From Mesorhizobium sp. B2-1-8 (GTDB lineage: Bacteria; Pseudomonadota; Alphaproteobacteria; Rhizobiales; Rhizobiaceae): a stretch of DNA of 64,000 bases. A program made the position numbers and the translations under genes. This document shows, piece by piece, positions 50,895-59,556 of this stretch; positions within the stretch are counted from its first letter, which is position 1, and every line of letters starts with the position of its first letter. The stretch lies in NCBI RefSeq assembly GCF_006442545.2, contig NZ_CP083952.1, positions 5,495,501 to 5,559,500 of the forward strand. The letters are read 5' to 3'. The notes under the pieces are model-generated. The model made no database searches, was not told the DNA's origin, and saw only the letters and a list, made by a program, of their open reading frames with translations.

Positions 50895-51902
50895 GTGCAG
50901 ACCAAGAAGATCATCAATGACGGCAACCGCGCCGTCGACGAAATGCTCGAAGGGATACTGGCCGCGCATCCTCGCCATCTCGCAAGCGTGGACGGCAGCC
51001 CGCGCTCGATCATCGCCCGCGACGGACCACGGCCCGGCAAGGTCGGGCTGGTGATCGGCGGCGGCTCCGGCCACGAGCCCACCTTTCTCGGCTTTGTCGG
51101 CAAGGGGCTGGCGGACGCAGCGGCCATCGGCAACGTCTTTGCCTCGCCACCACCGGATCCGATCCTCGAATGCGCCAAGGCGGTCAGCGGCGGCGCCGGT
51201 GTCCTGTTCATGTACGGCAACTATGCCGGCGACGTTATGAATTTCGACATGGCGGCCGAGATGGCCGGCATGGACGACGTCGAGGTGCGCACCGTGCTCA
51301 CCACCGACGACGTCGCCTCGGCACCGCTCGACCAGCGGCAGAAGCGCCGGGGTGTCGCCGGCAATTTCTTCATCTTCAAGGCGGCCGGTGCCGCCTGCGA
51401 TCTCATGCTCTCCCTCGACGAATGCGAACGCGTCGCGCGCAAGGCAAACGACCGCACCTTCACCATGGGCGTGGCGCTGTCGCCCTGCTCGCTGCCGCAG
51501 ACGCGGCGGCCGAATTTCGAGATCGGCGCCGACGAGATGGAGATCGGCATGGGCATCCATGGCGAACCCGGCATTGCGCGCGGCAAGCTCGGAACCGCCG
51601 ATCAGATCACCGACGAGATGCTCGACAAGATTTTCGCCGAGATGGCGCCGAAGCGCGGCGACAAGGTCGCGGTGCTGGTCAATTCGCTGGGATCGACGCC
51701 GCTGATGGAGCTCTACATCATGAACCGCCGGGTCAAGCAGAGATTGGACGCAATCGGCGTTTCCATTCATGCGACCTGGGTCGGCAATTATTGCACGTCG
51801 CTGGAAATGGCCGGCGCTTCGGTGACGCTGTTTCATCTCGACGAAGAATTGCAGGCGATGCTCGACCACCCCTGCGACTGCGCCATGTTCCGTGCCGGCT
51901 GA
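50895..51902 (+). CDS. dhaK: Dihydroxyacetone/erythrulose kinase, DhaK-type substrate-binding subunit
   Basis: Protein of 335 residues from a GTG at 50895, 6 nt after GGAGG; an ATG at 50889 touches the site and is less likely. DhaK fold: KKIINDGNRAVDEMLEGILA at the start, VIGGGSGHEPTFLGFVGKGL, PPPDPILECAKAV, MYGNYAGDVMNFDMAAEMA, LTTDDVASAP and MGIHGEPGIARG, whose His forms the hemiaminal bond with the ketose. The kinase domain is on the separate dhaL gene 10 bp downstream. Substrates of the family include dihydroxyacetone and L-erythrulose. The rpiB-tpiA2-eryR block beside it favours a tetrulose here (inference). Confidence 0.9.
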   Translation: MQTKKIINDGNRAVDEMLEGILAAHPRHLASVDGSPRSIIARDGPRPGKVGLVIGGGSGHEPTFLGFVGKGLADAAAIGNVFASPPPDPILECAKAVSGGAGVLFMYGNYAGDVMNFDMAAEMAGMDDVEVRTVLTTDDVASAPLDQRQKRRGVAGNFFIFKAAGAACDLMLSLDECERVARKANDRTFTMGVALSPCSLPQTRRPNFEIGADEMEIGMGIHGEPGIARGKLGTADQITDEMLDKIFAEMAPKRGDKVAVLVNSLGSTPLMELYIMNRRVKQRLDAIGVSIHATWVGNYCTSLEMAGASVTLFHLDEELQAMLDHPCDCAMFRAG

Positions 51903-51912
51903 GGAGCGCTCC

Positions 51913-52548
51913 ATGACGATCGGTGTCTCCGACCTGAAGAGAATGTTCGACGCGATCGCGATCGCGATCGAGGCAGACAGGGACCGGCTTTGCCAGCTCG
52001 ACGGCGTCATCGGCGACGCCGACCACGGCATTGCGATGGCGCTCGGATTCAACGCCGTGCGCGATGCGCTGGCATCGCTCGACCTTACGGCGACCGAACC
52101 GACCACGCTCCTCAACACTGCGGCGAAATCGTTTCTCAATGCCGTCGGCGCGTCCTGCGGCCCGCTCTATGCCACGGCCTTCATGCGCGCCGGCGCCGCC
52201 GTCAAGGGCAAGGCGACGCTGGCGGATGCCGAATTCATCACGCTGCTGCAGGCCATGGCGCAAGGCATCAAGGATCGCGGCAAGGCAGAGATCGGCGAAA
52301 AGACGATGGTCGATGCCTGGCAGCCGGCGGCAGACGCGGCTGGCGCTGCAAATGCGGCCGGCAAGCCTTTGCCGGAAAGCCTTGGGGCAGCCCTTGCCGC
52401 CGCCGAGCGCGGCGCGGAAGCGACAAAGGACATGATCGCCGCCAAAGGCCGTTCGTCACGGCTTGGCGAGCGTTCGCTTGGCCACATGGATCCGGGAGCT
52501 GCATCGACCGTCACCGTCATCGGCGCTATGCGCGACAGTCTCGCTTAG
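51913..52548 (+). CDS. dhaL: Dihydroxyacetone/erythrulose kinase, DhaL-type ATP-binding subunit
   Basis: Protein of 211 residues from the ATG at 51913 with GAGGAG. All-helical DhaL fold: [20 protein letters not shown] with the Mg-coordinating Asp residues ([10 protein letters not shown]), [19 protein letters not shown] and [15 protein letters not shown], ending in [19 protein letters not shown], where the SxGHxDPGA loop closes over ATP. It works with DhaK, probably as an ATP-dependent pair because no PTS-type DhaM is present. Its last codons overlap the end of the convergent rpiB gene by 4 bp. Confidence 0.92.
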   Translation: MTIGVSDLKRMFDAIAIAIEADRDRLCQLDGVIGDADHGIAMALGFNAVRDALASLDLTATEPTTLLNTAAKSFLNAVGASCGPLYATAFMRAGAAVKGKATLADAEFITLLQAMAQGIKDRGKAEIGEKTMVDAWQPAADAAGAANAAGKPLPESLGAALAAAERGAEATKDMIAAKGRSSRLGERSLGHMDPGAASTVTVIGAMRDSLA

Positions 52549-52985
52549 CTCTTCGCCGCGTCGAGCTTGTTGATCGCCTGGACGTTGCCGGCCGATGGCC
52601 CCTTCTCGTCGAACTCCGAGGCCAGCCACGTATCGACAATGGCCTTGGCCAATTCCGGGCCGACGACGCGGGCGCCCATGGTGATGATCTGGGCGTTGTT
52701 GGATTTCGCCGCGCGCTCCGCCGAATAGGTGTCGTGGGTGAGCGCGGCGCGGATGCCCGGCACCTTGTTGGCCGAGATCGAGACGCCGATGCCGGTGCCG
52801 CAGAACAGGATGCCGCGGTCGTTCTCGCCTTCGACGATCGTCTGGGCAAGTTTCTGCGACAGGTCGGCATAGAAGCCGGCCTGGCTGAGGTCGCTGACGG
52901 TGAGGCCGGGCTTGGTTGCCAGATGCGCGGCGATGACGTCGAGCAGCGGCTTGCCGGCGCTGTCGGCTCCGATGGCTATTTTCAT
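52545..52985 (-). CDS. rpiB: RpiB/LacAB family isomerase, EryI-type tetrose phosphate isomerase
   Basis: Protein of 146 residues. RpiB fold: [20 protein letters not shown] at the N-terminus, [20 protein letters not shown] with the catalytic Cys in [26 protein letters not shown] and a C-terminal helical end. RpiB isomerises ribose-5-P; in ery loci the homologue EryI converts 3-tetrulose-4-phosphate to D-erythrose-4-phosphate. It is the last gene of the minus-strand order eryR-tpiA2-rpiB, the same as in Brucella erythritol loci, which supports the EryI role. Confidence 0.9.
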   Translation of the reverse strand: MKIAIGADSAGKPLLDVIAAHLATKPGLTVSDLSQAGFYADLSQKLAQTIVEGENDRGILFCGTGIGVSISANKVPGIRAALTHDTYSAERAAKSNNAQIITMGARVVGPELAKAIVDTWLASEFDEKGPSAGNVQAINKLDAAKS

Positions 52986-53011
52986 TTTTTGTCCTTTCCA
53001 GTTCGATTGGT

Positions 53012-53770
53012 TCAGATTGCCGCCGAGGCGCGGCGCAGGATGTCGATGTAGCCTTCGGCCCGCCAGGCGGAGCGGCCGATGAACAGGCCGTCAATGTTGG
53101 GCTGGCCGATCAGTTCTGCGGCATTGCCAGGGTTGACGCTGCCGCCATAGAGCACCGGCGGCACGGACGGGAGCAGACCGCCGGCGATCTTCTTGATCAG
53201 CGCCTGCTGCTTGTCGGCATAGTCGGAGCTGGCCGGAATGCCCTTGTCGCCGATCGCCCATACCGGCTCGTAGGCGAACAGGATTTCTGCTCGCCTCGCC
53301 TCGCCTTCGAGGAATTGCAATGCACCCTCGACCTGGCTGGTCAGCACCGCATCGGCCTTGCCGCTTTCGCGCTCGGCCAGCGTCTCGCCGACACAGACCA
53401 GCGGTATCAGTCCATGCCTGACCGCTGCCGCCGTCTTCAGCCCGACCGTGCGATCGGTCTCGCCGAAATGCTCGCGCCGCTCGCTGTGGCCGAGTTCGAC
53501 CAGGTCGAGGCCGCAATCGTTCAGCATCACCGGCGAGATCTCGCCGGTCCAGGCACCGGCATCGGCCCAATGCATGTTCTGCGCGCCGACTTTGATGCGC
53601 GTTGCCGACAGTGCCTGACTGACCTCGCGCACGGCCGTGAAAGGCGGAATGACGAAAGGCTGGACGCGATCGTCGAAACCCCGCGCGAAGCCGGCCAGCG
53701 CCCCGGTAAAATCAAGCGCCTCGGCGAGCGTCTTGTTCATCTTCCAGCTTGTACCGACCCAGTAAACCAC
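53012..53770 (-). CDS. tpiA2: Triosephosphate isomerase family, EryH-type tetrulose phosphate isomerase
   Basis: Protein of 252 residues with the TIM fold. Catalytic residues are in place: WKMNKT (Lys), [15 protein letters not shown] (His), and [13 protein letters not shown] (Glu) with a phosphate loop [13 protein letters not shown]. The segment WKMNK differs from the WKMNG or WKMN(H) of housekeeping TpiA. In Brucella the TpiA2/EryH paralogue isomerises L-3-tetrulose-4-phosphate. Being 18 bp from the DeoR gene and 26 bp from rpiB, it belongs to that operon. A second housekeeping tpiA should lie elsewhere in the genome. Confidence 0.88.
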   Translation of the reverse strand: MVYWVGTSWKMNKTLAEALDFTGALAGFARGFDDRVQPFVIPPFTAVREVSQALSATRIKVGAQNMHWADAGAWTGEISPVMLNDCGLDLVELGHSERREHFGETDRTVGLKTAAAVRHGLIPLVCVGETLAERESGKADAVLTSQVEGALQFLEGEARRAEILFAYEPVWAIGDKGIPASSDYADKQQALIKKIAGGLLPSVPPVLYGGSVNPGNAAELIGQPNIDGLFIGRSAWRAEGYIDILRRASAAI

Positions 53771-53788
53771 GCGTACTCTCCTTGATCC

Positions 53789-54565
53789 TCAATCCTTGTC
53801 GGCGACCACCGTCAACGAAACCCCGGCCGCATCCAGCGTCGCGCGCATCCCGAGTTCCGGCTCGCGTCCGGTGAAGACGGCGTCGAATGCCTTGAGGTCG
53901 GTCAGGAAATGCAGCGCGCTGCGGCCAAACTTGCCGTGATCGACCAGCAGATATTTGCGTGTCGCCGCGGCCATCATCAGCCGCTTGGCCTGCACCACTT
54001 CCTGGTCCTGATGGAAGGCGGAGGCGCCGTGGATGGCGGATGAGGACAGGAAGGCGACGTCGGCGCGCAGCGATCTCAGCGAAGCCTCGGCGAGCAGGCC
54101 GAAGAAGCCATGGAATTTCTTCGAGTACTGGCCGCCAAGCGCGATCAGGTTGATGCCTCCGGCACCGGCCAGGTCCTGGATGACGGCGAGGTTGTTGGTG
54201 ATCACCGTCAGCGGCCTGAGATCGGTGAGATGCCGCGCGATGCCGCCCGCCGTCGAACCGTCGTCGATGACGACCGTCTGGCCAGGCTCGATCATGGCCA
54301 CGGCCGCAGCCGCAAGGCGCTGTTTTTCCCCGATCGCCTGCTTCTGCCGGTAGCGGAAATCGCTTTCGAAGAGGCTGCTCGGCTGGATCGACGCGCCGCC
54401 GCGCACCTTGCGCAGGAAGCCGCTCTCCTCGAGTTCGTCGAGGTCGCGGTGCACAGTCATCCTGGAGACGCCAAAACGCGAGGCGAGGTCGTCGACGCTT
54501 GCCGCGCCGGCGTCCACCAGGAAATCCATGATGCCTTGCCGCCTGTTGTCGCTCTTCATTGCCAC
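53789..54565 (-). CDS. eryR: DeoR family transcriptional regulator, EryR type
   Basis: Protein of 258 residues. N-terminal winged helix (DNRRQGIMDFLVDAGAASVD then DLASRFGVSRMTVHRDLDEL) and DeoR C-terminal sugar-phosphate sensor: IEPGQTVVIDDGSTAGGIAR (the DDGSTA phosphate loop), LTVITNNLAVIQDLAGAGG, LLVDHGKFGRSALHFLTDLK. It is first in eryR-tpiA2-rpiB and is divergent to fba across a 266-bp gap with TATCA-type repeats. It probably represses this operon until a tetrulose phosphate appears. Confidence 0.9.
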   Translation of the reverse strand: MAMKSDNRRQGIMDFLVDAGAASVDDLASRFGVSRMTVHRDLDELEESGFLRKVRGGASIQPSSLFESDFRYRQKQAIGEKQRLAAAAVAMIEPGQTVVIDDGSTAGGIARHLTDLRPLTVITNNLAVIQDLAGAGGINLIALGGQYSKKFHGFFGLLAEASLRSLRADVAFLSSSAIHGASAFHQDQEVVQAKRLMMAAATRKYLLVDHGKFGRSALHFLTDLKAFDAVFTGREPELGMRATLDAAGVSLTVVADKD

Positions 54566-54617
54566 AGACCTGCCAACGCAGAAGCCTGGCTCCTTGATCG
54601 AACCCAGATATAACAGA

Positions 54618-54650
54618 TATCACCGCAAAAGTATCATAATTTTTGTGATA
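54618..54650. promoter_or_regulatory. Candidate DeoR operator between eryR and fba
   Basis: TATCA at 54618-54622 and 54632-54636 (14-nt step) and TGATA at 54646-54650, the last two forming a palindrome over 19 bp. Repeated short half-sites in an AT-rich stretch near the eryR start are typical of DeoR operators. The rest of the 266-bp gap (54651-54831) shows nothing further that I can name. Confidence 0.55.
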
Positions 54651-54831
54651 ATGAGACATTTCCGTGGGATATTTCGCCGGCTTTTATCGCGACGCTGTAA
54701 CAAGAATTGCGGCCGGTACCCTCTGTCACGGTTGCGGTTGCGCGGAATTCCGGCCAGAAGCATCGGTGGGCTGAACGATGCGCGGACAGCCCGCAACCAC
54801 AGGTTTGAAACCAGATACGGGAGACTAATCG

Positions 54832-55896
54832 TTGGCTCGCATCACACTGAGACAATTGCTCGATCACGCCGCCGAATACGGCTATGGCGTGCCGGCCTTC
54901 AACATGAACAACATGGAACAAGGCCTCGCCATCATGGAGGCCGCGGAGGAGACCAAGTCGCCGGTCATCCTGCAGGCAAGCCGCGGTGCGCGCGCCTACG
55001 CCAATGACGTGGTGCTGGCCAAGCTGATCGACGCGCTGGTCGAAATCCACCCCGACATCCCGGTCTGCATGCATCTCGACCATGGTAACAACGAAGCCAC
55101 CTGCGTCACCGCCATCCAGCACGGCTTCACCTCGGTGATGATGGACGGCTCGCTCAAGGAGGACGGCAAGTCGCCGGCCGACTATGCCTATAATTCCGGC
55201 ATCACACGGCGCGTCGTCGACATGGCGCATTGGGGCGGCGTCTCGGTGGAAGGCGAGATCGGCGTGCTGGGTTCGCTCGAGAGCGGCGGCGGTGAGCAGG
55301 AAGACGGCCATGGCGTCGAAGGCGCGATCAGCCACGACCAGCTCTTGACCGATCCGGTGCAGGCCGAACAGTTCGTGCGCGACACCCATGTCGATGCGCT
55401 GGCGGTGGCCATGGGCACCAGCCACGGCGCCTATAAATTCTCGCGCAAGCCCGACGGCGCGGTTCTCGCCATGAACGTCATCGAGGAGATCCACCGCCGC
55501 TTGCCGAACATGCATCTGGTCATGCACGGCTCGTCTTCGGTGCCGGAGGACCTGCAGGAAATCATCAACAAATATGGCGGCCAGATGAAGCCGACCTGGG
55601 GCGTGCCGGTGGAAGAGATCCAGCGCGGCATCAAGCATGGCGTGCGCAAGATCAACATCGACACCGACAACCGCATGGCGTTGACCGGCGCGATCCGCAA
55701 GGTGCTGACCGAAAACCCCAGCGAGTTCGATCCGCGCAAATACCTGACGCCGGCGATGGCCGCCATGCGCAAGCTCTGCAAGGAGCGCTTCGAGCAATTC
55801 GGTACCGCCGGCAATGCGCCGAAGATCAAGCCGCTGCCGGTCTCGGAAATGGCCAAGCGCTACAAGTCGGGCAGCCTCGATCCGAAATTCGCCTGA
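54832..55896 (+). CDS. fba: Class II fructose-1,6-bisphosphate aldolase, Calvin-cycle (CbbA) type
   Basis: Protein of 354 residues starting with TTG at 54832 (GGGAGA site 8 nt ahead); no ATG fits the conserved beginning [20 protein letters not shown]. Zinc ligands and catalytic residues are visible in [59 protein letters not shown] and [19 protein letters not shown]. The length of about 350 matches the type that also makes sedoheptulose-1,7-bisphosphate from erythrose-4-P and DHAP. Being divergent from eryR suggests use of erythrose-4-phosphate made by the tetritol route (inference). Confidence 0.92.
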   Translation: MARITLRQLLDHAAEYGYGVPAFNMNNMEQGLAIMEAAEETKSPVILQASRGARAYANDVVLAKLIDALVEIHPDIPVCMHLDHGNNEATCVTAIQHGFTSVMMDGSLKEDGKSPADYAYNSGITRRVVDMAHWGGVSVEGEIGVLGSLESGGGEQEDGHGVEGAISHDQLLTDPVQAEQFVRDTHVDALAVAMGTSHGAYKFSRKPDGAVLAMNVIEEIHRRLPNMHLVMHGSSSVPEDLQEIINKYGGQMKPTWGVPVEEIQRGIKHGVRKINIDTDNRMALTGAIRKVLTENPSEFDPRKYLTPAMAAMRKLCKERFEQFGTAGNAPKIKPLPVSEMAKRYKSGSLDPKFA

Positions 55897-55919
55897 GTTC
55901 GCTCCCCGTTGCATTTCAT

Positions 55920-55946
55920 GGACAGGAGCCGCATCGGCTCCTGTCC
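55920..55946. terminator. Hairpin terminator between convergent fba and eryC-like genes
   Basis: GGACAGGAGCCG / CGGCTCCTGTCC with a 3-nt loop, 24 bp after fba and 6 bp from the end of the opposite gene. The T-run is weak (GATTTCT). Confidence 0.7.
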
Positions 55947-55951
55947 GATTT

Positions 55952-56932
55952 CTATCCGGCTTTCGGTAGCAGGCCAGGCCTGCCGGTCTCGATGAACGGC
56001 GCCCAATAGTCGACCGACTCGCGGATCATGGCGACCACCTGGTGGTCGACCGGCTCGCGCTCGCGGAACGACAGTTCGAGGCAGATCTCGTTGTCGGTGC
56101 CGCCGCCGCGTCGCACCGTTTCCAGCAGCTTCTCAGGCGTGATGCGGCCGTCCTTGTTGTGGGCTGCGGTGAACGGCCAGTGGCCGCCCTTGTTCATCGA
56201 CGACTGCTTGATGTGGATGATCGGTGACTTCAGGGGGAAGGCCTCGGCCCAGGCATAGGGATCGATGTCGGCCGGGTTGGAGGAAGTCACGTCGCCATGG
56301 TCGATGTCGACCATCATCTCCAGCGGAATGGCCATGCCGGCAGCATCGATCGCATTCTGGAGCATCCGGCAATTCTCGATCGTATGGCCGAACTCGCGAC
56401 CGACCGACATCGGCTCCCAGAACAGGTAGCTCAGGCCTGCCGCCCGGGCGTGTTCGGCGACCTCTCGCCAGCAGTCCAGCGCGATGTCGAACAGCCGGGC
56501 GCGGCGGTCGGGGTCATCATAGTCGCGATGCGTGAAGATGGCGAACTGCGTGCCCATGCCGCCAGCGCCAAGCTCGGACGAGATATCGGCGAAGGTCTTG
56601 AACCAGTCGACATAGTAACGGCGCACATCGGCATCGGGGTGGCCGAAATGGTTGAGCCGACCATAGGGGCCGGTCATGCCGGAGGTGACACGCACGCCGG
56701 TGCGATCCAAGGCATTACGGAACAGGCGGATGAATTTGACGATCGTCGCCGCCGGCCAGCCCGGGTTGACGAATTCATGTGTGAGCTGAATGTCCCTGAT
56801 GCCGATGCCATAGGCGATGGTGTCGATTACATCGTCCGGCTCCGCGAAGCGGTTGACCAGCGGATTGGTGTTGAGGGAGAGCGTGAAGGCCAAGGTCGCG
56901 ATCCCTTCAACGCCGTCGCCGAATAGGGGCAA
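55952..56932 (-). CDS. eryC: TIM-barrel sugar phosphate isomerase/epimerase, EryC type
   Basis: Protein of about 326 residues, xylose-isomerase-like barrel: TLAFTLSLNTNPLVNRFAEP, LSYLFWEPMSVGREFGHTIE with a Glu, MVDIDHGDVTSS with metal-binding Asp/His, IIHIKQSSMN and ICLELSFREREPVDHQ with another Glu. The pattern is that of EryC, which isomerises L-erythrulose-1-phosphate in erythritol catabolism. The start is uncertain: a TTG at 56932 is in frame, whereas the ATG overlapping the eryB-type stop (TGATG at 56942) is out of frame and meets a stop after 11 codons. It is the last gene of the minus-strand polyol operon. Confidence 0.8.
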   Translation of the reverse strand: MPLFGDGVEGIATLAFTLSLNTNPLVNRFAEPDDVIDTIAYGIGIRDIQLTHEFVNPGWPAATIVKFIRLFRNALDRTGVRVTSGMTGPYGRLNHFGHPDADVRRYYVDWFKTFADISSELGAGGMGTQFAIFTHRDYDDPDRRARLFDIALDCWREVAEHARAAGLSYLFWEPMSVGREFGHTIENCRMLQNAIDAAGMAIPLEMMVDIDHGDVTSSNPADIDPYAWAEAFPLKSPIIHIKQSSMNKGGHWPFTAAHNKDGRITPEKLLETVRRGGGTDNEICLELSFREREPVDHQVVAMIRESVDYWAPFIETGRPGLLPKAG

Positions 56933-56941
56933 TGAGCGCCA

Positions 56942-58459
56942 TCAGCCTGCCCTCGCCTGTCGGTTCGCGCACCAATGCTCGAAGGCCGACTTCTCCTCGG
57001 CGGACAGGTGCAGGCCATGCTTGGTGCGCCGTTCGAGAATGTCGGCCGCGTCTTCCGCCCATTCCTGTTCGAAGAGGTAGTTCGCCTCGCGCTCGAAGAA
57101 ATCCCTGCCGAAGCACCGCCCCAGTGCGGCGAGCGAATGGGCGCCGCCAACCACGGACCGCGCCCGGGTGCCGTAGAGCCGGCCGTAATGCTTGAGCAGG
57201 GATGCCGGCATCCATGGATACTCGTTCGCGAGGTCGCCGAGAAACTGTTCGAAGTCGGCATTGGCGATGTCGCCGCCGGGCAGATGCGCCTTCGCGGTCC
57301 ATGCTTTGCCCATCTTCGGAAAGAACGGCGCGATCCTGTCCAGCGCGTGCTCGGCCAGTTTGCGGAAGGTGGTGATCTTGCCGCCGAAGACGGAGAGCAG
57401 CGGCGCCTGCGCGTCCGGCGCGTCGAGTTCGAAAATATAGTCGCGGGTCACCGCACTGGGATTGTCGGCGTTGTCGTCGTAGAGCGGCCTGACGCCGGAG
57501 AAGGAATAGACCACATCGTTGCGCGCAAGGCCGCGCTTGAAATAGCGGTTGACCACCCTGATCAGGTAATCGATCTCGCTCTCGTCCGCCGTCACATCTT
57601 CGGGCCGGCCTTCGTAGGGAATGTCGGTGGTGCCGATCAGGGCAAGATCGTTCTGGTAGGGGTTGATGAAGATGACGCGCTTGTCGCTGTTCTGGACGAG
57701 ATAGGCCTGCCGGCCTTCCCAGAATTTGGGCACGACGATATGGCTGCCCTTGACCAGGCGGACATTGCGCCTGGAATTCTGTCCGGCAACGCGGTTGACG
57801 ATGTCGTTGACCCAGGGGCCGGCGGCATTGATCAGCGCGCGAGCCCGCACACTGGTCTTGTTGCCGGTCCTGACGTCGCGCATCTCGACGACCCAGAGGC
57901 CGCCCTCGCGGCGGGCAGCGGTGCAGGCGGTGCGGGTGAAGACCTTCGCTCCCCGTTCGGCCGCGTCCAACACATTGATGACGACGAGGCGGGCATCGTC
58001 GACCCAGCAGTCGGAATATTCGAAGCCGCGCTTGAAACTGTCCTTGATCGGCGCCCCCTCGGGCGCGGTGCGCAGGTCGAGCGTGCGGGTGGCGGGCAGC
58101 CGCCTGCGGCCGCCAAGATGGTCGTAAAGGAACAGGCCGAGCCGCACCAGCCATGCCGGCCGGTCGTCCGGGCTGTGCGGCAGCACGAAGCGCATCGGCC
58201 AGATGATATGCGGCGCCGATTCCAACAGCACCTCGCGCTCGATCAGCGCCTCGCGCACCAGGCGGAACTCGTAATATTCGAGGTAGCGCAGCCCGCCATG
58301 CACGAGCTTGCCCGAGCGCGAACTGGTGCCTTCGGCGAGATCATCCTTCTCGCACAGAATGACGGAAAGGCCGCGGCCGGCGGCATCGCGCGCGATGCCG
58401 GCCCCGTTGACGCCGCCGCCAATGACGAAGAGATCGACGATGTCAGGGCCGACGCTCAT
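56942..58459 (-). CDS. eryB: FAD-dependent glycerol-3-phosphate dehydrogenase family, EryB type
   Basis: Protein of 505 residues from the ATG at 58459. FAD-binding LFVIGGGVNGAGIARDAAGR at the N-terminus, CEKDDLAEGTSSRSGKLVHG, ALINAAGPWVNDIVNRVAG, TDIPYEGRPEDVTADESEID and a C-terminal helical domain with YLFEQEWAEDAADILERRTK. GlpD-type enzymes oxidise glycerol-3-P into the quinone pool. In erythritol loci the homologue EryB oxidises erythritol-4-phosphate. The kinase upstream is EryA-like rather than a GlpK, which favours EryB; glycerol-3-phosphate cannot be excluded. Confidence 0.86.
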   Translation of the reverse strand: MSVGPDIVDLFVIGGGVNGAGIARDAAGRGLSVILCEKDDLAEGTSSRSGKLVHGGLRYLEYYEFRLVREALIEREVLLESAPHIIWPMRFVLPHSPDDRPAWLVRLGLFLYDHLGGRRRLPATRTLDLRTAPEGAPIKDSFKRGFEYSDCWVDDARLVVINVLDAAERGAKVFTRTACTAARREGGLWVVEMRDVRTGNKTSVRARALINAAGPWVNDIVNRVAGQNSRRNVRLVKGSHIVVPKFWEGRQAYLVQNSDKRVIFINPYQNDLALIGTTDIPYEGRPEDVTADESEIDYLIRVVNRYFKRGLARNDVVYSFSGVRPLYDDNADNPSAVTRDYIFELDAPDAQAPLLSVFGGKITTFRKLAEHALDRIAPFFPKMGKAWTAKAHLPGGDIANADFEQFLGDLANEYPWMPASLLKHYGRLYGTRARSVVGGAHSLAALGRCFGRDFFEREANYLFEQEWAEDAADILERRTKHGLHLSAEEKSAFEHWCANRQARAG

Positions 58460-58505
58460 CTTGCCATCACCCCGCGACCGGACTCTCGCATCATGGCTCT
58501 CGCTC

Positions 58506-59546
58506 TCAGCACGGATTGACCGGAGGCAGGCCAGCGATGTAGCGGCGCACCTCCTCGGCGGCCTGCTCGGCGGCATAGGTCACGGTGCGCACCGAGGCGC
58601 CGGCGATGTGCGGCGTCAGCGTCACATTGGGAAGCTGCAGCAAAGGCCAGTCCGAGGGCACCGGTTCGACCGCAAAGGTCTCCAGCATAGCGCTGGCGAT
58701 CCGCCCCGAAACCAGCGCCTCGTAGAGCGCGTCGTAGTCGACCAGCGGCCCGCGCGCGGTGTTGACGAAGATCGCGCCCGGCTTCATCCGCGCGAGGGTG
58801 TCCTGACCGATCAGGCCGCGTGTCTCCTGCGTCACCCGCGAATGCAGCGTAACCACATCGGAGCGCGACAGGAGATCGTCGAGCGCAACCAGTTCGACGC
58901 CGGCGTTGCGGTCCTCGGCGCTCAACTGCACATAGGGGTCGCTGACCAGGACATGGCAGCCGAAGGCGCGCAGCAGGCGCACCACTTTCGTGCCGATATT
59001 GCCATAGCCGACGACGCCGACTGTCATTTCACCGAGTTCGCGACCGGTGCGGTCGGCGCGGTAGAGATCGCCGCGCCATTCCCCCTTGCGCAGGGCCTCG
59101 TGACCGACCCGGATCAGCCGCGTCTCGGTAAGGATCGCGCCGATGGTGAACTCGGCCACGGCGGTGGCGTTGCGGCCGGGCACGTTGACCACGGTGATGC
59201 CGTTCGCCCTGGCCGCTTCCATGTCGATGTTGATCGGGCCGCCGCGCGAGACAGCGACCAGCTTGAGCCCCGGCAGGCGCCGCATCATGCCTTCCGACAG
59301 GGGCGCAAGCTGAGTAACGAGGATTTCGGCATCGCCGATGAAGTCGACGACCTCGGCGGGATGGCCGAAATATTCCTTGACCTTGTCGAGGCCGAGCGCC
59401 GGATCGCCGAACTCCATCGGCTCGTCGGGCCAGGCCGTCTGCAAGGTCCTGATATCGAGGCCGCCACTGACGACGTTCTCGATTTTGGCGCGAAACACCT
59501 CCGGCAGCATGAAGTTGTCGCCAATGATCGCTATTTTCCTGGGCAT
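58506..59546 (-). CDS. D-isomer-specific 2-hydroxyacid dehydrogenase (phosphoglycerate dehydrogenase-like)
   Basis: Protein of 346 residues from the ATG at 59546. Substrate domain at the N-terminus, NAD-binding VGVVGYGNIGTKVVRLLRAF near residue 165, substrate Arg in LVAVSRGGPINID, an Asp/Glu in the DPYVQLS region and the catalytic HIAGAS (LTPHIAGASVRTVTYAA). The family reduces or oxidises 2-keto/2-hydroxy acids with NAD. It is placed between the FGGY kinase and eryB-type genes, 10 bp from the kinase, which is not part of the core Brucella ery set. It may handle a sugar acid such as a tetronate. Substrate unknown. Confidence 0.87.
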   Translation of the reverse strand: MPRKIAIIGDNFMLPEVFRAKIENVVSGGLDIRTLQTAWPDEPMEFGDPALGLDKVKEYFGHPAEVVDFIGDAEILVTQLAPLSEGMMRRLPGLKLVAVSRGGPINIDMEAARANGITVVNVPGRNATAVAEFTIGAILTETRLIRVGHEALRKGEWRGDLYRADRTGRELGEMTVGVVGYGNIGTKVVRLLRAFGCHVLVSDPYVQLSAEDRNAGVELVALDDLLSRSDVVTLHSRVTQETRGLIGQDTLARMKPGAIFVNTARGPLVDYDALYEALVSGRIASAMLETFAVEPVPSDWPLLQLPNVTLTPHIAGASVRTVTYAAEQAAEEVRRYIAGLPPVNPC

Positions 59547-59556
59547 ACTCGACTTC

